Source: Axinella damicornis (lineage: Eukaryota > Porifera > Demospongiae > Axinellida > Axinellidae). Taken from it: DNA of 64,000 nucleotides. This document shows positions 12,840 to 45,837 of this stretch, piece after piece. The notes below the pieces were generated by a model. The model searched no databases, was not told the DNA's origin, and saw only the letters and a program-made list of their open reading frames with translations. The number at the start of each line of letters is the position of its first letter. The stretch's first letter is position 1. The translations under genes and the position numbers were made by a program. The DNA lies in the NCBI GenBank assembly GCA_963931865.1, contig OZ007512.1, positions 13,968,762-14,032,761 on the forward strand. Reading direction: 5' to 3'.

Positions 12840-13660
12840 TTTCAGTTGTGTGCAATCAGTGGACATTGTGCTGTAATCATTGTTATTCACTCAAGAGATT
12901 TGGCTCATAATAAGAGTATTTTACCCAAAACAGCGCAACACTAGTAATACCGGGGTAAATGGACATGGCCTCTCGTACAATTACTGCCCCCTCAAGGTTT
13001 TTGATTTTACATCATATAGACCCTGTCAGTCAGGTCCTCAAGAATTAATGCATGCAGATCAATATGCCAGCAGTCAGCTCTGCCATGGCCCAAGTTTAGG
13101 GAGATCCTTAAGAATCCAGCTGACATCGATCCACCTTTAACCTCTGATTGATAGGAGAGCACCTATGATGGTGGTACATGTATATGCTGAAAATGTGTTG
13201 CCTTAATTGGCGGGGGCTGTGGGAATTCTGTAGAGGGTTATCCTGTCACAGGGTTGAGCCATAATAGCTTGCCTATAGCTCATTCGATCATTCTCGGAAT
13301 GAGAGCCTGGGAACGAAGCTACAATTCCAAGTGGACCACCTCGATCCATGCACATGCATGATCAGATGCAGCTCCTCATGTGCAGTTGCGCTCTTATACC
13401 TATAATATTATAGTTACTAGCAGCAGCTGCTGCCTCCTACGCAATCAGTTACGTGGCGCTATCAATGCAGCAAGAACCACGATAGTAAAAGTATTGCATT
13501 CATTCATTTTCTGAGAATAATAATATTTTAAACTGCAGAATTGGTCATAGAGTAAATCACACACAAACACACTCATCACATAAAATATGAATATGTAACG
13601 TGAATACAATAATCCTCGTGATATAAAAATTTAATCTGTAGTTTTGCTTTTTGATTTTGT
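12840..13660. other. Region downstream of the DLG5-like stop codon
   Basis: No gene recognised between locus C and the DLG5 3' end. One isolated GAGCCTGGGAACGAAGCT arm of the hairpin family lies near 13305. Confidence 0.5.
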
Positions 13661-13665
13661 TGTCC

Positions 13666-35111
<21,446 letters not shown>

Positions 35112-35607
35112 GGCAACAGCAGGAACCCAGCCAGTCAGATCAATCCGTCAAGATTGGAATTTGTTGTTCAAAATCAGCACACAGCAAAAGGTATTGATCC
35201 TAACAGCCAACAGTGAACGTTGATTGGCAATCCTGAAGTGATATGATTTCAAAGATGTCCTGTGCTTTCACAAGGTCTTATTCCTGTCAATGTAGAGGCA
35301 CGCCAGCTGTGTCATGAGCAGAGCTGCAAACACATTTTGGCTCAGTTCACCAACCGGACGGACAATGCTTCAATTTCCAACTAAGCCTTTTCTCTTGAGA
35401 GGTCTCAAGTGATGTGCAGTGTTATTTTGGAGTGCTCTTTAACCTCCTCTTTAGTGGTTGTCAGGGAAACGAGTTAGTCCACACCTGGATGTGTGAACAA
35501 GCAGAACAGCTGTGATTGATTAGCAAGTCACAGTCAATTTCCAGATGGACATTGTATCCCCAGAAGTGAACCAGTTGACCAACAAAACTAATGTGTGCTT
35601 TGAACTC

Positions 35608-37301
35608 GGGCCTATGGAAAAGACAGAAACGGAAAGCGGAAACGGAAACGGAAAACGGAAACGGAAACGGAAAACGGAAACGGAAAACGGAAACGGAAAA
35701 TTGGTAATGAAATGGAAGCGCTTGCACGTGGTCTCGTGTAATAACGCGCGTGCGAGCTATAGCATGCACTATATAGCGCTAGCAAGTAGTGTCTATTCAC
35801 TGGACAGGACTGCTAGACAGGACTCACTCAAACTTCAGCCCTTTCCGTGTAGGACAAGCTAAACATGCTTATTCAAGTTGCTCACCGTTGCAGTTGACTG
35901 TTGAGATGTCTCACCGTGTTCTTAAGTCCTGAAGATGTTGCTGTGCTGTCAAGTGTCAACAGCCTATTGTGTCTACAACCAGTTTGGACTTCTCTAAGCA
36001 CAAGGGCTACAGCCTTAAGCTATTTTGGATGAAAAAAACAGTGGAGTGTTCTCCATTTAATGCCCGTTCGGTCTCCTTCGGAAGAAAGTACCGAAGCAGG
36101 CCAAAAGAGAACAGCTGCTGATACTTCTGCTATTGGTGAAGCTGCTAGAAAAGTTGACCGGTCTGTTTGCTTGCTAACTCGGCTATGGTAAAGTCTGCTG
36201 TTCCCGTCAGAGTCAAGCACAGTTGGCAGTGATTCTTTGACTTCCGAGGATACCCTTGATGGTTGTGATTCATGGGCTCGTTTTTCCTCTCCTATTGCTT
36301 CTGCCAAGAGGCGAGTTCAGTTTCAGTTGCCTACTCCTGCTAGTCCGATTGCCTATCGTACAAGAGACAGGGAACGCAGATGGTTCAGTTACTATGCCAA
36401 ACCCAATAGATTGTTCTGCATTATGCATCAAGTCTGGCCAATTGCTACTACAGATTCTGCTCATGGAGTGCTAGCTAAAACATCCTGAGGACGAGTTGGC
36501 TCAGTGCAGCCGAGATGGTAGCTAAAGGAATTTATGAAGTCTCCGACAGTGGTCTGACATAGCTTGATGGTTAAGATCAATGCTAACAAGGAGTTACATT
36601 CCAGCATCATGATCATCGAGGAGTGCTATGTTACCAGGCTATTTTTTGACCGCAAATACATAACTATACTTTTAAACGGGTCAGTCTCTGGCAACACCAA
36701 AGAATTTCAGTTCCAAGACCTTGATTATGACTTCGTTTGGTTTACATGTTTTTACTTAGCCATGTTGTACCATTGTGCAATTATAATAAGTCAGTGGAGG
36801 TCAAAGGTCACATGCATATTATATTTTAATGACCGAATGGGCATTAAATGGAGAACACTCCACTGGTTTTTCTTCCAAAATAACTTAAGGCTGTAGCCCT
36901 TGTGCTTAGAGAAGTCCAAACTGGTTGTAGACACAATAGGCTGTTGACACTTGACAGCACAGCAACATCTTCAGGACTTAAGAACACGGTGAGACATCTC
37001 AACAGTCAACTGCAACGGTGAGCAACTTGAATAAGCATGTTTAGCTTGTCCTACACGGAAAGGGCTGAAGTTTGAGTGAGTCCTGTCTAGCAGTCCTGTC
37101 CAGTGAATAGACACTACTTGCTAGCGCTATATAGAGCATGCTATAGCTCGCACGCGCGTTATTACACGAGACCACGTGCAAGCGCTTCCATTTCATTACC
37201 AATTTTCCGTTTCCGTTTTCCGTTTCCGTTTTCTGTTTCCGTTTCCGTTTCCGTTTTCCGTTTCCGTTTCCGCTTTCCGTTTCTGTCTTTTCCATAGGCC
37301 C
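35608..37301. mobile_element. Non-autonomous MULE-like element with ~465-bp terminal inverted repeats
   Basis: The ends, 35608 to about 36073 and about 36834 to 37301, are near-identical inverted repeats beginning GGGCCTATGGAAAAGACAG and containing GGAAAC simple repeats. The element is flanked by the exact 9-bp duplication TTTGAACTC (35599-35607 and 37302-37310). Long inverted ends plus 9-bp duplications are typical of the Mutator superfamily. The 760-bp middle has only short ORFs (one reads SSPIASAKRRVQFQL) and no transposase, so it is non-autonomous. It lies ~500 bp upstream of the DLG5 start codon. Confidence 0.85.
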
Positions 37302-38872
37302 TTTGAACTCTGGTGTGCTGCATGTCTAGGGGGGTGTGACACTATCTATCTATCTATCTATCCATCAATCTATCTATCCATCAATCTGCTATAAAACATC
37401 TTGACAGATTTGGGGAAGAGGAGGCGGAGGAATTAAGGTGTATGTAAGACGAGAGGTTAGACCTTTGAAATGTCCTTAACAGGTCAATCATTTTAAAGAA
37501 GGGTACGTGCTGCTGCTCAGAGGACCAGGGAAACTGGCTGAGTTACGGAATAGGGATTCCAATTAGAATGGAAAGTCATTACCAGGTTTCACAAAGCCCT
37601 AACGTTCAAATAACTTAATTTCAGAATGTAAGTATGTTAGAAGCCAGCCGTGACAGTTAATTGCCTCAATTACAAGAAGCCCCACACTAGCGTCTCGTTA
37701 GGACACAAGGCACACATGCACATGTGCACTGTGTTCTCAGCGGTCTACTCAGTAAACTACCCAGTAAACTACTACTCCTTAATGTGTCATCATCATCAGC
37801 ACATTAACCAGCAAGTCATGTGACCACACCCATATACAAATGTCTACATAGCTGCGGTCATACTATAGCAATCACAGTGCGTTCACTTCCTGTACAAGTA
37901 CAGAATGCGGCCCTCTCATTGGTCAATGTATAGTTTAGTACAGAATAGGTCCTTGCACAGAGAGAAGGACAATTGAGCCTTGTTGGTGTAACTAGATTCT
38001 TGGGAAACTTGGTATTGTAAGTGAGTGGGTTGCCTAGACGACACAAGCTGCTGCATAGGACAGGAATGACAACACGGCTCCCACAGCAACAGTACCGGGT
38101 AAGACAAAACACACGGAGACGTGATAGCTGTTCGGCCACACAGAGGCAATGCTTGATGCAGCAGACACACACACACATGAAGATAGTTGAAGATCCAGTG
38201 CAACAGCCAATATTGGCTACGTACGTTCAAATGACTACTTTCAACTACTAAACTTCCCAAATGTTCTCCTTCATTCAGCAATAACAACTGACCAATCAGA
38301 AGCTGCATTCAGCACCTAAACAGGAAGTACGAAGCCTTTCAATTGTTAGTTAATTGTCTTAGCATCTGTTGACAAGGACAGCTTCGCTAATGTGTACGCC
38401 AGCATCCTGGATCTAGATCACCACCAGCTGAATTTGATCACCCACACAGGACGAGAGAAGGCCAGCGAAGGAGACCAAGCTTGGGAGAGAACTTAAGCCT
38501 GCTAGCTGATGACAACCGGGGGGTGACCTGAATTTCTCATCACTTTAAAAATAAGAATTCCACGAGTGAGGATTCAGTCCTCCTCCGTTTCTCTGGTTGC
38601 GTGTACCAGCATGCTGTGTGCACCAACACTCTCCATATCCTCTCATTTGATTGGTTCTTATTTCACTGCTGGTATGGAACAGCAGACCCAACCATCTGCA
38701 CACCGGGGTAATGTTCCAGGAATGGCGTCCATGTTTGTTACACAAGTGACATCACCAAAGAAATGTGAGAGGCACCACTGCTCTCCTGGAATCGGTACTG
38801 CACCTTACCGTGATCGTTCCCCCAGGTTAGAGGTTTCCAGTAACCAATGAGCTCTCTAGATTATTAACTGCA

Positions 38873-38911
38873 TGCCTCGTACCCAGGTCACGGGGCCTGG
38901 GTACCAGGCTA
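38873..38911. mobile_element. Hairpin MITE, same family
   Basis: TGCCTCGTACCCAGG and CCTGGGTACCAGGCTAG; flanks ATTAACTGC and GTTAACTGC (8 of 9 match). Confidence 0.65.
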
Positions 38912-39502
38912 GTTAACTGCTTGGTTTAATTTACAGACACTTTTGACGACCATCCCCAAGTCTTTGCGGAGTTGTTTAGCCATTCAATTCGAGAGCTCTG
39001 TACTTTAAGTGGAACATGCACGTACACCTCAAGATGCAAGATGCAAACATGTGTTTGGGAGTTATTCTGGAGTTAATCCAGCTAGTTCAGGAGTGTTTAC
39101 GAGTTAATCCATCAAAGTAGTTCAAGAAGTACTTCAGGGGTTAATCCAATCAACAAAGGATTGAGAGGGCGGAATCAAAGAGGCACATGAATTGTAGATA
39201 CGTATGTATACAACTATGCACACAACTATGCATGTATACCTGGTCAAGCCTGCGGCTTCTTCCCTTCCCTGGCTACTTGAAGGCTCTCAAGAGCACCCTC
39301 CCACTGACCACAGGATGCCTCTAGCTAAACACTCGCCATCAGACACCACTTACTTATACAAACTACTCGGCAAGAGTAGCATGTTTCCATGGAAACCGAT
39401 ACTCCACCATGTGAGCAGGTATATAATATCCCTATGGGAGATCAGCACCGAGCCTGCTCTACAAACAGATGGGACAGGCCACTGTAGAAATCAATATGCC
39501 GA

Positions 39503-39551
39503 GTAGTCTCGGAACCAGACTCCCATACGAGTCCGGTTCTGAGACTATATG
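39503..39551. mobile_element. Diverged hairpin of the same type
   Basis: TAGTCTCGGAACCAGACTC and GAGTCCGGTTCTGAGACTA form an inverted pair. Flanking duplication not clear. Confidence 0.5.
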
Positions 39552-40097
39552 CATGCAGGGCTTATGATAACAAATGGGGAAGTTGTCCGGACAAAATTGT
39601 TAAAAAATTTGACCGGAAATTGGGTCATTTTGTTCGCACATTAGACAAAATTGACCGGATTTTGTCCTGTGTCAGGCTGTTATGATGCATAAGCTATGCA
39701 TAAGTTGCCACCCAAAGCTTGCTATTCAACCGTATTATATGGAACCTACAGTCATCAAAGGGAGTACATATTGCTACAATTGCTGTGACAGTATAAACAA
39801 GTTTATGTTCCACCTTCAGACATTCGGACAATTATTAACAATCTTGACCATTTTTCTGGCAGCTATATGCTCAAATGTTTGTTTTTTCTTGTGTGATGTA
39901 CAATCAGATTAAAATTCCAGGGTTTGCCCCACCCACTCAGATGCTCAACTGTGCGGAACAACTCAACAAGCCGTGCCAGATACCAGACAAGCTTAGTTCT
40001 AGTCGTGCTACCTTCAACCAATCACATTCCTGAATTGGATCATGTGATCATACATCTGCATACCAGACAAATAATTAACCATACAGAATTCAAGCCT

Positions 40098-40122
40098 CAT
40101 TCCCAGACCCGGGAACGAGGCT
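40098..40122. mobile_element. Very short hairpin of the same type
   Basis: AGCCTCATTCCCAGA and CCGGGAACGAGGCTA with no loop; flanking duplication not clear. Confidence 0.45.
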
Positions 40123-40331
40123 ATGTTCAATCCAGAATAGAGCATGTCTATGCCAGTCAGCTATGCAGGCCAATGGAGCGCTGAGAATTCTCTAAAGCGA
40201 AACTTTTGGTAGCCCAGTGTTATGTCCTGAACTATGCCTTCACTGGTGAGCAAAGTTGAGACAAAAAGGACACAAAGAGAAGTTAGGCTAGGTGGGAAAA
40301 CAATTGCAGCAGAACCTCTCTCGCAAACACG

Positions 40332-40604
40332 ATGTTCTTGTGGACGTGGTGTTGGTGTGTGTTGCTAGGCAACAAGGCCAAGGTATGCATACCCAAGGCG
40401 GTGGGAGGACAGGGATACCGTATCAATTGCACAAACACCAGTGAACCGCAAATGAACCGTATTCACAGCAGATACTGCTGCCCAAAACGTTTGTGTCTCA
40501 GACAATGGACCAAATGTGAGGTAATTAACTTTCAAAAAGTGTTGACGGAATTCCACCCATACCACAGACCAAAGATTCCAGAAACTTTTGTTGCTTCAGA
40601 TTAG
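40332..40604 (+). CDS. Candidate small cysteine-rich secreted protein (90 aa)
   Basis: The ORF starts MFLWTWCWCVLLGNKAKVC, a hydrophobic start that could act as a signal peptide, and contains later Cys at INC, YCC, LC and TKC. It ends IPETFVASD. No family is recognised and a frame of this size can occur by chance; the hydrophobic start plus Cys clustering is the only support. Confidence 0.22.
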   Translation: MFLWTWCWCVLLGNKAKVCIPKAVGGQGYRINCTNTSEPQMNRIHSRYCCPKRLCLRQWTKCEVINFQKVLTEFHPYHRPKIPETFVASD

Positions 40605-40649
40605 CTCATTGTCCGTCACACAATCAATTGAAACCAAACACTGACTATA

Positions 40650-40760
40650 GCCTCGTTCCCAGTCCCACGCCCAGCTTTTCGTCACTTGCAGTACGATAAA
40701 CCCTGCTTTATCATACTGCAAGCGACGAAAAGCTGGGCGTGGGACTGGGAATGAGGCTAA
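40650..40760. mobile_element. Hairpin MITE with 45-bp arms
   Basis: TAGCCTCGTTCCCAGTCCCA through an AGCTTTTCGTC arm, loop, and the complementary arm to GGGAATGAGGCTA. Flanks CACTGACTA and CACTGAGTA (8 of 9 match). The interior arm recurs at 53313-53396. Confidence 0.7.
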
Positions 40761-41182
40761 TCACTGAGTATAATACTGCTCATAAATGTACGTAGAATGG
40801 TTCCAAATAGTGCCCATTAAATCGACTACGTGATATTGCTATGGAAACTGGTCTCACACTACACAACGTCCTCGATTTCATCCCACATGATCCCCAATCT
40901 AATGAACACATTTCACCTAGTAGTGCTATTTTAGCAAAGCACCATATACGCATGGGGATAATAATTGATAATCACATTAGAATGGCATCCCGCAAATGAT
41001 GGAACTATAAACATTACTGGGATGTTTGCTCAATTGGCAAAGCCACTAATCTGCAAGTCTTCAACCCCCACTAATTAATAATTGAGTAGCGAGCATACAG
41101 TTTTAAAGGGTAGCAGCCATTACAGCTACCAAAACAATTCAGTACAGGTGTGTGCTCTAACACATCCACGCCAGTAATAATA

Positions 41183-41226
41183 TAGCCTCAGTCCCATGCA
41201 GAGGAGAGAGCCCGGGACTGAGACTA
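41183..41226. mobile_element. Diverged hairpin of the same type
   Basis: TAGCCTCAGTCCCATGC and GCCCGGGACTGAGACTA form an inverted pair; flanking duplication not clear. Confidence 0.45.
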
Positions 41227-42637
41227 GCCAGTATGCTCCCACGAGTAAACTTCACAGGAAAAGCTATTTGGGGCTACAACTCAGTGATCTCTGTATGTAC
41301 CCACCTACCAACTAGTCAACAGCAAAACTGCCTCTAGCGGGTAACTTTAAGGTCCAATCTAGGGTTGGCTGTTGTTAACTGAAAGAAACAGCTGGCTCGG
41401 CTTGTGATAGCAAGAAAGAAAATTCTGGGATCCAAGTGATGAGCTGGTCACACAGGATTCCACAGTGTGTATGGGTACACACACTACACATCATGTAATG
41501 TCCTCAACAGCATGACATCTCCATATAAGTACCATCCTAGCCTTTGACGAACACCATCACATTTCGAACATGATCACTGCCTCTCCAATCCTCACAGCAT
41601 TGCAACTAGTCCAGTAACACTACATACTCTACTGTCCGGTGTTTAGCCAGTCAGTGCAAACACACAGTTCTTTCTTAACACTCTATTCTGGCACATTCGA
41701 ATGCCGACTGTGCCAAGTCAATTTTAGTCAATATCACTGAATTCTATCGTAATAGTTATATCTTTTGGCAGGCCTTGGACAGTCCTTTTGAGGACTAATA
41801 TGCTCCAATGGAACTGCTTTTCAATGCCACATTAGACGGCAGTGTTTATTCCTGAATTGAAGGCATCAATGCAAAAGAATGTCAGTGTTCGATGCACATA
41901 ACAGTGGGTTCAAAACCTTGATTGTCATGACCCAGAAACAACCAATAGCAGCAAGCCGCTCTCATCCTCACGGCCGCGCGTGGCTAGTTGCTCCTAACCC
42001 TCCTAGTCCTCGAATGCCTGGTTAAAAGCAACCTCTGTGCTCTTCTTGAAAGATGGTCAGTGTGGTTTAGCTACTACGTATGTGTAGATGAGAAAGCAAT
42101 CACTCAGCAAATAGCTCCCCAAAGACCAGGGTAAGGATTGTACATACCAACACACATGGACTAGAAAATTTTATGATACACTGGTCTCATGATCCCTAAT
42201 AATCATGCTAGCATGCTTGAAGTGATGCACACAATATCTGTAGCTATCTTTATGAAAGTATGCGTCGCATGCAGGCAACGACTTTTGACTGATCGTTATC
42301 AGTACCGGGACAGCCAGCTACTTCACTGCACAATGTTACGTACTGCGTCTCTATCTAGTACCTTGAACTGAGACGATCAAGAGAATTTCCCTTCTTCCCT
42401 CTCCGCTCCGACTCCTGCAAAGCTGGGCATAAGTGATTAGAAGCTGGTTAGCACAGTTTACATCTGACAAAAGGGGGGAGGGGCCACCCATTGAGACAGC
42501 ATTCATCTACCTACGCATTCCAAACATTCTTGCGGTCTGTAGCGGTCTGGGAACGAGACATAAACTCCGAACCGCGCTAGTCGACCCCGAATGACCTTTT
42601 CTAATCATTCGACAAAAGTAATATGGAAACAATTTAA

Positions 42638-44805
42638 ATGGCTGAGGAGGAGATAATAAAGAAGAGGCTAGCTGTGGAGGGAGATGGCGGGGGGGACGAC
42701 CGACGTATCATGTCCCTATTGAAGACGTTTGTGAGGTGGTGCAACACTGAGCAGTTGGGAGACGAAGAGAGCGAAGCTACCTACCAAAAAATGCTTTTTA
42801 CGCTTGGTAAGATGGAGACTTCTATGCTTTGCTTGTGGCACAGTGAACAATGGATGATTTATATAGTCCCTAGGGACTGTTATCTATGTACGATCAGCCC
42901 ACATGCATGAATGCCTCTTTCTCCCTCTGTCTTCCCTCCCTCCCTTCACTCTTTCTCCTCCCTCTCTCCTCCCTCCCTCCCTTCATCCACCCCTCCCAAG
43001 GGGAGGTCACTCCAATAAGCACCACAGTTACAGCTGTGACTGCGCTCAGTCAAACCGTATACTAAAGAAGGGTTGGAGTCGCTATGCATTCTTCCATATA
43101 TTATAACGGTCAAAGGCCGAAAATCAGTGCAGTCAACAGTCAAAGCCTTGAGCACGGTCAAAAGAGCGGTCAAAAGTTTGACCTGTGGTCACAGCTGTGA
43201 CTGCAGAGTCTATGGGCACTACCTCCCCTTGCCTCCCTCTCCTCATCCCCTCCCTCTCTCTCCTTCCTCCCCCCTTTATCCATCCCTCCCCTCTCTCCCC
43301 TCTTATCCCTCCCCTCCCTACCTCCCTCCCCCTACTCCCTCATCTCCCTAGGACAATGTGAGTTCTCATTCACCAAGACGCAGATGGTGATGGACATGAA
43401 CAAGAGAGAGATGGAGAGATATGAACAAGTGTACAGGTCCGTTGATGTTGCTCCTTGTGGCTTGCTCCCAGAAGGGTCTGCAGTACTGTATAATGTCTCG
43501 ATAATACGCCCACCCCCCTTTTTCGTGACAAGTTGTTGCACAGAGTAATTCATTACTTGAAAGTACACCCACCCTATCACCTTGAGCAGTAAAGCACTGA
43601 AATAGCTCTGGAATCAGTACTGTGATAGAGGTTGAACTAAGGAAATGCAGGCTGGCTATATATTGCAGTACCATTTCTAGGGATGCACAATCTTTGTAAG
43701 TGATTGTAATTGTAATTGCCTTAGCTGTCACGATCATAACGTATGAACAGGTCAGTCTGCAGTCAACTTCACACCACTCTCCCATAACCATTTCATTAAT
43801 CATTGTATACATGAGACTGCATGCGCTGTGCTGGTCCCAGCATCCACAGATGGTTAAGTGCCCAGATGCCAATGATTGTGAGCGTCACTCGGCTCAGGAA
43901 TGTGTACTATATCTACCAGATCCTAACCCACGCGTGATACTACATGTAAAAAGTGAACCGTGCTGGGGTTGGTTGGTTGGCTTTGGGACCGACATAGTCT
44001 CGGCCCCAGACCCAAACCCACCCCAGCACGGATCACATCTAGTATCACTCGCGGGGTACTAGATGCGATCCGTGCTGGGGTTGGTTTGGGTCTGGGACCG
44101 AGTTGTAGCCTATCCCAAGGATGGCAATATGCTCATGCATATACACATACACACACTGTACACTGTTCAGTGAGATAGAGAGGAACATAGCAGACGCCGA
44201 ACAGCAGATAACGCAGTACCGTGATGAACTGCTGGAGTCAAGAGAGATCCGGAGAAACAGACAAGAGTATGACGCTCTGGCCCAGGTGAGAATAGGAGGA
44301 GGGGGAGAAGCCTAGGCCAAGTAGGAGGAGGGGAGGTTTGGCTCAGCCTCAAGAGAGGGCAATGATCAGTTGCAGGCAGTGCTACTAAAGTGGCTGGTTG
44401 TCCACTTCAACTTGGTGTATTGTTTGTTGGGCCCGGTTCCTCCCATGTAAGGGACAGCAGGATGGCAGATAAGACTATGCACAATTTCCTGAACCTATGT
44501 CCTGTATTCCTTGCCAACCTTCCAAACATCTTCTCCCATATCAGGCAAGAAACATGACATCAAGTTGACATGGCCTCCTGTTTATCTTCTGTTGTCACCA
44601 GGTGATCCAGAGGCATCCGCCAAGGCTGGACTCAACAAAGAAGATTGCTGAGCTAGAGCTGAAACTCCAGACATTAGTATCAACTCGGGACGCCCTCCAC
44701 AGCAAGTTAGCGCTGCGGAGGAAGCAGTTCCACCTCTTGATGCACTCTATTCACCAGCTCCAGGACCTGATGAACAGCGAGCCCCAGGACATGGAAACCT
44801 CCTAG
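42638..44805 (+). CDS. THOC7: THO complex subunit 7 homolog
   Basis: Four exons, 42638-42806, 43352-43436, 44171-44285 and 44602-44805, join in phase to 573 nt (190 residues; human THOC7 is about 204). The N-terminus has the family block IKKRLAVEGDGGGDDRRI followed by FVRWCN; exon 2 gives QCEFSFTKTQMVMDMNKREM; exon 3 gives RRNRQEYDALAQ; exon 4 gives VIQRHPPRLDSTKKIAELE and LALRRKQFHLLM. The protein is mainly coiled coil and, in the family, pairs with THOC5 in the THO/TREX complex that couples transcription to mRNA export in the nucleus. The start is the only ATG before the conserved block. Exon 2 is preceded by a CCCT-rich acceptor tract. The Met/Asp-rich end is shorter than in human. Confidence 0.93.
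42807..44170 (+). other. THOC7: THOC7 introns 1 and 2
   Basis: Intron 1 (42807-43351) contains two CCCT-rich stretches (42910-42999 and 43220-43350), the second reaching the acceptor. Intron 2 (43437-44170) contains a hairpin near 43999-44101 whose arms read as a GGTCTGGG / CCCAGACC type inverted repeat. Nothing else coding was recognised. Confidence 0.7.
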
Positions 44806-45837
44806 CCTCTCAGTCCTGAAACATTCATCTCTCTTGACGTCATACCAGGACAGTGTACTGTAATTGCTTTTTCAAAGTATCTCCTAATTGGAAGTGATTC
44901 ACTGATCGTCATGGTCAACACACCAATGTTTGGGGAATGATGGCTAAAGTTGGAGTAAAGAATTTAATATAGAACACATGATTGGTGGGAATACAATGCA
45001 AAACTGCACTGGTGCTTGCACGAGAAACTACAGTGGAGATGAAACGCGGTTGATATTGTGCTCAATGTAAACCGTGTACAGTAGTATAGGCTAGGAAGTA
45101 GCGGGGAGCTAGTCTTGCGGGCTAGCCGTATTTCCAGCGAGACCATTATTGAGCAACTTCGCTGGCATCAGCTGCTGCTCCCCAATTGCATAGGTGCGCG
45201 CTGCAACTCTCAGCTAGCTCTGTATCGAGATGTGAAGTCCACTTCTAGATCTATCTCCCCTGCAGGCCTGAGGCCTGATGCGGCGCGCGCGTCGTAGCAC
45301 TGTCCCGCCCACGTACTGATCACCCGACTGGAATTCTAGTAGCGAACTACTTGTCACTGTGATCTCAAGGTCTATGCTCTAACAGAAGAACACGCTGCAT
45401 GTGTAAGTTACCACCCTCTACCACATGCTGTTCTGCAATACAGTACGTTGATGGCCCAGCGCCCATTGAACACTGAAGCACTACGTACATTGACTTCGTG
45501 AGCACTGACAAGTTTCTGTTTAATATGCAGAAAGCAGTGGCGTAGCTAGGGCACCTGGCAGGTTTACTGCCTTTCTGCAGGATTGAGATCAGTACACAGC
45601 ATAGTTTATTAATTCCAGTGAGTTCCACGTTGCATTAGCATGGCTCAGACCGCCACCGTGGTTCGAAGGGAGTTGAAAATTATATGATTCTCCCGTTGAA
45701 TCCCTAACAGTCTTCACATTCCACCAATTCACTCACCTACAGCATTTACTATCTCACTGTGTAACCCACGTGATGGTCATAACTGGCTCATGCAATGCTG
45801 ATTATATTATGTGTTTCCTCCTTTTGCCAGCTGTGAG
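44806..45837. other. Intergenic region between THOC7 and the receptor
   Basis: No coding exon recognised. The acceptor-like pyrimidine tract ending GCCAG just before 45831 implies a noncoding first exon of the receptor somewhere upstream here. Confidence 0.5.

Larger units (their letters stand above)
37311..42637. other. Intergenic region between the MULE-like element and THOC7
   Basis: About 5.3 kb with no recognised conserved gene. It holds a TATC microsatellite (37341-37390), hairpin MITEs at 38873, 39503, 40098, 40650 and 41183, and one weak cysteine-rich ORF at 40332. Other open frames are short and show no conserved motif. Confidence 0.6.

Noticed and set aside
36237..36488. Host gene inside the MULE-like element
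   Set aside because: The 83-codon frame has no recognisable domain and lies between the inverted ends; treated as element interior.
40650..40760. miRNA-type or structural RNA hairpin
   Set aside because: The ends match a dispersed family with flanking 9-bp duplications, so it is a transposable element.
45811..45837. Upstream start for the receptor at 45811
   Set aside because: The codon there is GTG, and the stretch looks like a pyrimidine tract ending in a CAG acceptor; ATG 45838 is preferred.
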